DNA of 7,388 nucleotides from Microbacteriaceae bacterium (GTDB lineage: Bacteria > Actinomycetota > Actinomycetes > Actinomycetales > Microbacteriaceae), in assembly GCA_030840185.1 (NCBI GenBank), contig JAUZFY010000355.1, positions 1-7,388 on the forward strand. Direction: 5' to 3'. The notes beneath the pieces were generated by a model. That model was not told where the DNA came from, searched no databases, and worked only from the letters and a program-made list of their open reading frames with translations. The position numbers were made by a program, and so were the translations under genes. Numbering within the stretch: position 1 is the stretch's first letter; each line of letters starts with the position of its first letter. Shown here piece after piece: positions 1-7,388 of this stretch.

Positions 1-821
1 TCGCACGCTCGTTCAACGGGATGGCCGACAGCCTGCAGAAGCAGATCACCAAACTCGCGGAGCTGTCGCGCGTCCAGCAGCGTTTCGTCTCTGACGTGAG
101 CCACGAGCTGCGCACTCCTCTCACCACCATCCGCCTCGCCGGTGACGTGTTGTATGACCAGCGAGACGAATTCGGACCGGCAACCGCGCGTACAGCCGAA
201 CTGTTGCACACCCAGGTGCAACGGTTCGAGGTGCTCCTCGCCGACCTGCTCGAGGTGAGCCGGTACGACGCCGGCGCCGTCGAGTTGGAGATCGAACCGA
301 CAAACCTGGTCCGGCTCGTCGAGGATGCCGTCGATTCGATGCAGCCGCTCGCCGATCAGCGCGGTTCGGCCCTGCGCTTCGAGGCCCTCGGCGGGTACTT
401 CGAGGCGGAGTTGGACGGTCGCCGAATCCGGCGGGTGCTGCGTAATCTGCTCGGCAACGCCGTCGAGCACGGTGAGGGCCGCCCGATCGTGGTCAGAGTC
501 GACAGCAATGCGACGGCTGTTGCGGTGTCGGTGCGCGACTATGGGGTCGGTATGTCATCGTTGGAGGTCTCTCAGGTTTTCGACCGCTTCTGGCGGGCGG
601 ACCCGTCTCGGCAGCGCACGATTGGCGGGACCGGGCTTGGTCTCGCCATCTCGCTCGAGGACGCCACACTGCACGACGGGTGGCTCGAAGTGTGGTCAGA
701 GCCGGGCGTGGGCACCTGTTTCCGGCTGACGCTTCCCCGCAAGCGTGGGTTCCCAATCCAGTCGTCGCCGCTTCACCTCGCCCCGGATGACACCCCGGCG
801 ATCGAGGGAGCGAACCCATGA
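1..821 (+). CDS. mtrB: Sensor histidine kinase MtrB, 3' part (5' end outside window)
   Basis: This is the cytoplasmic kinase half of MtrB, which autophosphorylates on histidine and passes the phosphate to the response regulator MtrA; in actinobacteria the pair controls cell-wall, division and osmotic-stress genes. The reading frame is open from base 3 and gives 272 visible residues; the family is usually about 500-570 residues, so the extracellular sensor, both membrane helices and most of the HAMP linker lie upstream. Visible in order: the end of HAMP (ARSFNGMADSLQKQI), the H-box SHELRTPL with the phospho-accepting His at 102-104, the N-box LRNLLGNAVEH with its key Asn at 456-458, the G1 box DYGVG at 537-551, an F-box (VFDRFWRADPSR), and the G2 box GGTGLGLA at about 624-647. 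All catalytic motifs are intact. The ATG at 21 is internal, not the true start. The last four bases overlap the lpqB start. The MtrB name rests on the kinase type plus the lpqB neighbour; a generic histidine kinase is the only alternative. Confidence 0.93.
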   Translation, partial: ARSFNGMADSLQKQITKLAELSRVQQRFVSDVSHELRTPLTTIRLAGDVLYDQRDEFGPATARTAELLHTQVQRFEVLLADLLEVSRYDAGAVELEIEPTNLVRLVEDAVDSMQPLADQRGSALRFEALGGYFEAELDGRRIRRVLRNLLGNAVEHGEGRPIVVRVDSNATAVAVSVRDYGVGMSSLEVSQVFDRFWRADPSRQRTIGGTGLGLAISLEDATLHDGWLEVWSEPGVGTCFRLTLPRKRGFPIQSSPLHLAPDDTPAIEGANP

Positions 822-2557
822 TCGGCCGACCCGGGTTTGGCAAAACCGGTGCTGTGCACCGCCGGGCGGCCGCCAGTCCTCGGAGAGCGCTGACCGTCGT
901 CATCGCACTGACCGTGACTCTCGTGACCCTCACCGGGTGCGTTGGAATTCCCAAGTCGGGGCCGGTGAGTCAGGGACTTCCGGTCAACGAGGTGAGCGGG
1001 GCCGGAAACATCGCCTACAACCCGGAGGGTCCGGAGGCCGGGGCCAGCCAACAGAACATCCTTCGCGGCTTTGTCGCGTCGTTCACCTCGGCGACCGGAG
1101 GGTACGCGGTAGCCAAGCAATTTCTGTCGTCCGGATTTGCCAACAAGTGGGATCCGCGAGCGTCCGTTCAGGTGCGCACGGGCGGTCCCAAGCTTTTGGC
1201 GGTCGACGCAAGCACCATCGACTACTCCTTCGACACCGTGGCGATCGTCGATAAGTCCGGTGCCTACTCGGAGTCGTCCCTCGCGGCGACGCTTCAGTAC
1301 AGCTTCGTCAGGGAAAAGAACCAGTGGCGCATCAGTGCGGCACCGGACGGGATTGTGCTCGCCCAGCCCACCTTCGAGCGGATCTTCACTCAGCGTCCGC
1401 TTTACTTTCTGGACTCCACCAACACGCACCTCGTGCCGGATCTCCGCTGGTTCCCGAGCGGCAGCACTTCCATGACCCGGATCGTCAACGCAGTGTTGGC
1501 CGGCCCTCCAGATTGGCTAAAGGGCGCGGCATTTTCGCGTTTTCCGGATGGCACGGGTTTGTCGGATGCCGGCAGCGTGGTCACCTCGGATAACGGCGTG
1601 GCAACGATCGACCTGACGAAGGATGCCTCGGCGGCGAGTGCGCGAGACAGACAACTCATGAAGCTGCAACTGTTCGAGAGCCTTCGGCTCGTGCCGAACG
1701 TCTCGAGCGTAAGCATCTCGGTGGAGGGAACGCCGATGCAGATCGACGACACTGTCGACGCGCTGCAGGTCGACAACAAGGTCGATACTCAGGCCCTTGT
1801 TTTCCGGAACAACAGATTCGGGTTTTACGCCAACGGTGGCGTATCCCAGCTCCCCGTACTGAGCCAGCGTGTCTCGGCACTCGGCGCCCAGGCCGCCACC
1901 CTCTCCTCGGACCAGAGCACGGTCGCCGTGCTCGGCACCGGCGGCGTCTCGGTGGTTCGACGCGGCGAGCCCACGCCTCCGGTGGATCCGCGTCCCAACC
2001 TCATTGCGCCGTCGCTCGACGAGGCCGGGTTCACATGGTCGGTGCCGTACGACAGTCCCAACGCGATCGTGGCCTTTGACCCGAGCGGCGGCGCCCATCC
2101 GGTGAGCGCACCCGTCCAGTCATCCGGTTCCCAGATCGTGTCGCTCGAGGTCTCTCGCGAGGGTTCCCGAGTGTCGATTCTGCTTTCCGCACCGAGCGGT
2201 CCGAGACTCATCGTCGCTGCCATCGTTCGTGATGAGAAGCAGGTTCCCGTGAGCATAGGCACGCCGATCCTGGACCTGTCACTCGGCGACGGCGAAGCGA
2301 TCGATGCGACCTGGGTCGACCAGACGACCGTCGCAACTCTCGTCACCTCGAGCCAGCAGTCGAGGGTCGAGCTTTACGCGATCGGTGGGAAGCGCACATC
2401 GCTCGATGTTCTGCCTTCGGCAGCCGAGATCGTCGGCGGCAACAACGGGGCCGATGGGCTGCGGGTGCTCGGCGACGATCAGTCGATCTGGGTCTACCGC
2501 GGGAGCAGTTGGCAGCGCTCGAACGTCACCGTGTCCTTCATCGCGACCCAGCGCTGA
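818..2557 (+). CDS. lpqB: Lipoprotein LpqB (MtrAB-associated, GerMN domain plus beta-propeller)
   Basis: This 579-residue protein matches the LpqB family in length (about 580) and position. LpqB is a surface lipoprotein reported in mycobacteria to interact with the extracellular domain of MtrB and to influence MtrA phosphorylation. The N-terminus is a lipoprotein signal: a basic stretch (RRAAASPRR), a hydrophobic core, and the lipobox LTGC with the lipidated Cys at residue 41, followed by the family-like sequence CVGIPKSGPVS. Residues of about 190-310 fit the GerMN-type domain (RPLYFLDSTNTHLVPDLRWF, then a segment ending SVSISVEGTPM). The rest, from about 330, is rich in short beta strands and fits the LpqB propeller. 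The ATG at 818 has a good ribosome binding site (GAGGGAG at 804-810) and lies in an ATGA overlap with the mtrB stop, so translation is probably coupled. Nothing is missing or broken. The domain borders are estimates by eye. Confidence 0.94.
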   Translation: MIGRPGFGKTGAVHRRAAASPRRALTVVIALTVTLVTLTGCVGIPKSGPVSQGLPVNEVSGAGNIAYNPEGPEAGASQQNILRGFVASFTSATGGYAVAKQFLSSGFANKWDPRASVQVRTGGPKLLAVDASTIDYSFDTVAIVDKSGAYSESSLAATLQYSFVREKNQWRISAAPDGIVLAQPTFERIFTQRPLYFLDSTNTHLVPDLRWFPSGSTSMTRIVNAVLAGPPDWLKGAAFSRFPDGTGLSDAGSVVTSDNGVATIDLTKDASAASARDRQLMKLQLFESLRLVPNVSSVSISVEGTPMQIDDTVDALQVDNKVDTQALVFRNNRFGFYANGGVSQLPVLSQRVSALGAQAATLSSDQSTVAVLGTGGVSVVRRGEPTPPVDPRPNLIAPSLDEAGFTWSVPYDSPNAIVAFDPSGGAHPVSAPVQSSGSQIVSLEVSREGSRVSILLSAPSGPRLIVAAIVRDEKQVPVSIGTPILDLSLGDGEAIDATWVDQTTVATLVTSSQQSRVELYAIGGKRTSLDVLPSAAEIVGGNNGADGLRVLGDDQSIWVYRGSSWQRSNVTVSFIATQR

Positions 2558-2623
2558 CCGGATTCTCCACAGAAGTCTTCGCTCGAGGAGAGGCGAGTCG
2601 CGCATCGGTGCAGGGTTGGCGGT

Positions 2624-3301
2624 GTGCACCCCGCAATAGTCGCTGCCGCCCTCGACGCCCTCGCCGTTCTCGTCCCGGTCAGTTGCGCCGGGTGCGGGTC
2701 CGATGATCGGGGCCTGTGTTCCGCCTGCCGATCGCAACTCGTTCCAACGCTGGTCGAGCAGCGCCTCGACGGCGGCCTGAGCGTCATGTCGGCATTGCCC
2801 TATGACGGGGTCGCGCGGCGCAGCATCCTGGCGCTCAAGGAACAGGGCAGAACAGACCTCGCCCGACCGCTCGGCCGGCCTCTCGCGGTAGCTGTCGCCG
2901 CCGCCGTCGCCGCAATGGACGCCACCATCGAGGTCGTCATCGTGCCCGCGAGCGGCCGGTCTTACCGTCGCAGGGGCTACGACCCGGTGCGGCTGCTCGC
3001 GCGGCGGGCCGGAGTGCCGATCGCCCGTGTCGGGCTTCGGGCCGGACGGGGCCTCGCCACCCAGAAAACCCTCGACCGAGAGGGCAGGATGGCCAACGTC
3101 GTCGGCTCGATGCACGCGACGCGCCGGCTGAGCGGACGCCGTTTTCTGCTTCTGGACGATGTCGTGACGACCGGCTCGACTCTCGTCGAAGCCGCGCGGG
3201 CGCTGCGTTCCGCAGGCGCGGAGGTTGTCGGTTGCGTCACCCTCGCCTACACCCCAAGTCGTTTGCTGGGACTCTCGACAGAGACCGCACAAAGGCAGTG
3301 A
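2624..3301 (+). CDS. comF: ComF-family phosphoribosyltransferase-like protein
   Basis: This 225-residue protein has the two hallmarks of the ComF/GntX family. The first is an N-terminal zinc-ribbon with four cysteines, two CxxC pairs at residues 21/24 (CAGC) and 32/35 (CSAC). The second is a type-I phosphoribosyltransferase PRPP-binding loop, FLLLDDVVTTGSTL, with Asp178-Asp179 and the TTGST turn. The family motif RRRGYDPVRLLARR is also present in the middle. In naturally competent bacteria ComF proteins act in handling imported single-stranded DNA; in actinobacteria the role is not well established, and no substrate can be read from the sequence. The start is GTG at 2624: an in-frame stop (the lpqB stop) lies 66 bp upstream, no ATG intervenes, and AGGG at 2612-2615 can serve as ribosome binding site. 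It follows lpqB with no recognisable terminator, so it is probably cotranscribed. The stop codon overlaps a candidate hpf promoter. Confidence 0.88.
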   Translation: MHPAIVAAALDALAVLVPVSCAGCGSDDRGLCSACRSQLVPTLVEQRLDGGLSVMSALPYDGVARRSILALKEQGRTDLARPLGRPLAVAVAAAVAAMDATIEVVIVPASGRSYRRRGYDPVRLLARRAGVPIARVGLRAGRGLATQKTLDREGRMANVVGSMHATRRLSGRRFLLLDDVVTTGSTLVEAARALRSAGAEVVGCVTLAYTPSRLLGLSTETAQRQ

Positions 3302-3327
3302 CACGGCCGGGTCGTCAGGACTACGGT
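3298..3327 (+). promoter_or_regulatory. Candidate promoter for hpf
   Basis: The hexamer GTGACA at 3298-3303 matches the -35 consensus TTGACA at five of six positions. After an 18-bp spacer comes TACGGT at 3322-3327, which fits the actinobacterial -10 pattern TAnnnT. The predicted transcription start near 3334 would give a leader of about 63 nt before the hpf start codon. The -35 element overlaps the comF stop codon, so hpf could be expressed independently of the mtrB-lpqB-comF genes. A separate promoter makes sense for a stationary-phase gene, but this is a motif match only. Confidence 0.42.
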
Positions 3328-3386
3328 GGGCGAAAGAGGCGCGGAAATATCGCCTGGTTCCACTGGGCGTCGCGCCGAAAGGAACT

Positions 3387-3396
3387 GGGGAGAGCC
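3387..3396 (+). promoter_or_regulatory. Ribosome binding site that fixes the hpf start
   Basis: GGGGAG at 3387-3392 lies just ahead of the ATG at 3397. The reading frame is open for another 165 bases upstream, to 3232, but that stretch overlaps the end of comF, has no family-like residues and no better binding site. The HPF fold begins exactly at MEISINGRNLGIT, so 3397 is the start. Confidence 0.7.
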
Positions 3397-4089
3397 ATGG
3401 AAATTTCCATCAATGGTCGCAATCTGGGCATCACCGACCGATTTCGGGACTACGTCACCGAAAAGGCCGAGAAGATTGCCCACCTCGCCGACAGGGCTCT
3501 TGCTTTCGAAGTGAAAGTAAGCCGGCACAACGAGAAGAACGGATCGACCGGCGACGACCGGGTGGAACTCACGTTGATCGGACCTGGTCCGCTCGTGCGT
3601 GCGGAGGCAGACGGCTCCGACAAGTACGTTGCCTTCGATCTCGCTCTCGACAAGATAGTTGAACGTCTCCGACGGGCCAAGGATCGTCACAAGGTGCATC
3701 GCGGGAATCATCGACCCACGTCGCTTCGCGAGGCGAGCGCCAGTGGATTCAGCGTCACGGATCTGCGCCCGGCCGATGCCTCGGTCATGGAGAAGGTGCG
3801 CACCGGTGCGATCGACATCGACAACGCGACACCTAGCGCGGAGGAGGCCGATTGGAGCCCGGTCGTCATCCGCAAGAAGGTGTTCGCTTCGGTGCCGATG
3901 ACCGTTGATGATGCGCTCTATTACATGGAGCTCGTCGGCCACGACTTCTACCTGTTCATCGACGCCGAGACCGACCGGCCGAGTGTCGTGTACCGGCGGA
4001 AGGGCTGGGACTACGGCGTGATCGGACTGGACGATTCGGCGACCGAGCTGCAGGAGGTCGCAACCGCGACCCGCAAGATGCGCGGCTAG
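3397..4089 (+). CDS. hpf: Ribosome hibernation-promoting factor, long form (HPF/RaiA)
   Basis: The 230-residue product is a long-form HPF. Its N-terminal domain (about residues 1-105, starting MEISINGRNLGIT) is the S30AE/YfiA beta-alpha fold that binds the 30S subunit in the mRNA/tRNA channel. A variable linker (about 106-165) follows. The C-terminal domain (about 170-230) carries the family signature: VVIRKKVFASVPMTVDDAL, GHDFYLFIDAET, and SVVYRRKGWDYGVIGL. In long-form proteins this domain dimerises and pairs two ribosomes into inactive 100S particles during stationary phase or stress. The length is right for the long form (short HPFs are about 95-115 residues). The gene is followed 28 bp later by a strong terminator and preceded by a candidate promoter, so it can be the last gene of the upstream operon and also its own unit. 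The same gene precedes secA in many actinobacteria, consistent with the assignment. Confidence 0.95.
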   Translation: MEISINGRNLGITDRFRDYVTEKAEKIAHLADRALAFEVKVSRHNEKNGSTGDDRVELTLIGPGPLVRAEADGSDKYVAFDLALDKIVERLRRAKDRHKVHRGNHRPTSLREASASGFSVTDLRPADASVMEKVRTGAIDIDNATPSAEEADWSPVVIRKKVFASVPMTVDDALYYMELVGHDFYLFIDAETDRPSVVYRRKGWDYGVIGLDDSATELQEVATATRKMRG

Positions 4090-4117
4090 AGCCGGCTCAG
4101 CCGTGCTGTGAACAGGG

Positions 4118-4150
4118 GCGGGGCCATCGCGTGCGATGGCCCCGCTTTTT
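4118..4150 (+). terminator. Rho-independent terminator after hpf
   Basis: A perfect 12-bp GC-rich stem (GCGGGGCCATCG at 4118-4129 with CGATGGCCCCGC at 4134-4145) encloses a four-base loop and is followed at once by TTTTT (4146-4150) and a further T-rich stretch. This is a classical strong intrinsic terminator. It separates the mtrB-lpqB-comF-hpf genes from secA. Confidence 0.93.
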
Positions 4151-4201
4151 CGTTTCTTGGCGGAGGCCAAGTCCTGCCCGAGTAGTCAGTAAAGCCCGGA
4201 C

Positions 4202-4216
4202 TAGGCTTGCTACCAT
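4202..4216 (+). promoter_or_regulatory. Candidate secA promoter -10 elements
   Basis: Because a strong terminator ends just upstream, secA needs its own promoter in the 4151-4353 interval. Two hexamers fit the actinobacterial -10 pattern TAnnnT: TAGGCT at 4202-4207 and TACCAT at 4211-4216. Neither has a convincing -35 element at 16-18 bp. Either would give a leader of roughly 130-145 nt. The seven-base string CTAGGCT recurs ahead of the gene at 7292, which slightly supports the first one. Confidence 0.35.
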
Positions 4217-4272
4217 TACAGATTGGTCACAGGGCTCGCGGTCGCGGCGCAATGTGGCTCAACTGAAGCTTC

Positions 4273-4322
4273 GCGGAAGGCATTCAAGCGCCGAGTTGCC
4301 CACCCGGGGGCACGGCTTCCGC
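4273..4322 (+). other. Possible stem-loop in the secA leader
   Basis: A perfect 7-bp inverted repeat (GCGGAAG at 4273-4279, CTTCCGC at 4316-4322) encloses an inner hairpin (TGCCC at 4297-4301 with GGGCA at 4308-4312, optionally extended by GCCG at 4290-4293 with CGGC at 4313-4316). The outer stem and the extended inner stem compete for base 4316. The element ends 31 nt before the secA start codon, so it leaves the ribosome binding site free. It has no T-run and is not a terminator. Chance pairing is common at this base composition. Confidence 0.3.
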
Positions 4323-4343
4323 ATTCGTGTGACAAATGCATCT

Positions 4344-4353
4344 GGAGTGAGCA
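4344..4353 (+). promoter_or_regulatory. Ribosome binding site of secA
   Basis: GGAG at 4344-4347 lies six bases ahead of the GTG at 4354. It supports a GTG start that gives [14 protein letters not shown], the usual beginning of actinobacterial SecA. There is no in-frame ATG nearby. Confidence 0.75.
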
Positions 4354-7158
<2,805 letters not shown>

Positions 7159-7185
7159 TCTCGCCACGCGAAATCGTGTGCCGAC

Positions 7186-7222
7186 GCGCCGCCCGACTTA
7201 TGTCGGGCGGCGCTTTGGTTTT
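7186..7222 (+). terminator. Rho-independent terminator after secA
   Basis: A perfect 12-bp stem (GCGCCGCCCGAC at 7186-7197 with GTCGGGCGGCGC at 7202-7213) with a TTAT loop is followed by TTTGGTTTT (7214-7222). It begins 28 bp after the secA stop and ends the secA transcript. Confidence 0.92.
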
Positions 7223-7278
7223 GCTCGGCCAGTCCCTCGAAAACGGGTACGCCCTTTCTGACTTGCCGCGGTCCTGCC

Positions 7279-7291
7279 TAGGCTGGGGGTC
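7279..7291 (+). promoter_or_regulatory. Candidate -10 element of a leaderless promoter
   Basis: TAGGCT at 7279-7284 fits the actinobacterial -10 pattern TAnnnT and ends seven bases before the ATG at 7292. Transcription starting at the usual distance would begin at or next to the A of the start codon. The only purine-rich run, GGGGG at 7285-7289, ends two bases from the ATG, too close for a ribosome binding site. A partial -35 (CTGACT at 7258-7263, four of six matches) lies 15 bp upstream. Confidence 0.5.
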
Positions 7292-7388
7292 ATGAAACAT
7301 AAATTCTCCCTGGTTGTCGGATTCGGCATCGGCTTCGTACTCGGTGCTCGCGCGGGTCGAGCACGGTACGAGCAGATCAAGCGCACCA
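7292..7388 (+). CDS. Small YtxH-like membrane protein, 5' part (runs off window)
   Basis: Only the first 32 codons are visible. The product begins MKHKFSLVVGFGIGFVLG, a short glycine-rich hydrophobic segment (about residues 6-18) that would form an N-terminal membrane helix. It is followed by ARAGRARYEQIKR, the glycine-arginine and RYEQI pattern typical of actinobacterial YtxH-domain proteins, which are small membrane-anchored proteins with a charged helical tail. Their molecular function is not established. The gene lies after the secA terminator and has a candidate promoter of its own so close to the ATG that the mRNA may be leaderless. With most of the protein missing, the family call rests on this N-terminal pattern alone. 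Confidence 0.7.
   Translation, partial: MKHKFSLVVGFGIGFVLGARAGRARYEQIKRT

Noticed and set aside
2279..3304. A 341-codon minus-strand open frame across the lpqB end and comF
   Set aside because: It spans the stop of one real gene and the whole of another, shows no domain pattern and is explained as a codon-bias shadow.
3232..3396. A 55-codon upstream extension of hpf
   Set aside because: It overlaps comF and the candidate promoter, has no HPF-like residues, and the ATG at 3397 has its own ribosome binding site at the family's normal N-terminus.
3247..4170. A 307-codon minus-strand open frame opposite hpf
   Set aside because: It runs through the hpf terminator stem and has no family-like sequence; it is a shadow of hpf.
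4252..4266. A four-codon mini-ORF (MWLN) in the secA leader
   Set aside because: There is no ribosome binding site ahead of it and such short frames are expected by chance, so a leader-peptide role cannot be supported.

Overview
The window is a high-GC actinobacterial chromosome segment with all genes on the + strand and no sign of mobile DNA, CRISPR or phage. The gene order mtrB-lpqB-comF-hpf-secA is the same core block known from Mycobacterium (the mtrA/mtrB/lpqB ... secA1 region) and from many Micrococcales. The protein style (934-residue SecA without a C-terminal zinc finger, long-form HPF, LpqB lipoprotein) fits an actinomycete. Microbacteriaceae is my best guess at family level, but that is inference from overall resemblance, not a search.

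Layout. Bases 1-821 hold the 3' half of the sensor kinase gene mtrB. It overlaps by four bases (ATGA) with lpqB (818-2557), whose lipoprotein product modulates MtrB. After 66 bp comes a ComF-family phosphoribosyltransferase (2624-3301, GTG start). A 95-bp gap with a candidate promoter leads to the ribosome hibernation factor hpf (3397-4089), closed by a strong intrinsic terminator (4118-4150). A 264-bp intergenic region then carries candidate promoter elements and a possible leader hairpin ahead of secA (4354-7158, GTG start), closed by a second strong terminator (7186-7222). A new transcription unit begins at 7292 with the first 32 codons of a small YtxH-like membrane protein, which looks leaderless.

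How the genes relate. MtrB and LpqB form one envelope-sensing module (with MtrA, presumably just upstream), and their overlapping genes imply coupled translation. HPF silences ribosomes by dimerising them in stationary phase or stress. SecA is the ATPase motor for export across the membrane, including of LpqB itself. The terminators divide the window into three units: mtrB-lpqB-comF-hpf (with a likely internal hpf promoter), secA alone, and the YtxH-like gene.

The window is a conserved housekeeping locus. I found no credible undescribed system. The points worth a second look are regulatory: the secA leader, the leaderless start at 7292, the hpf promoter and a few short motif matches.
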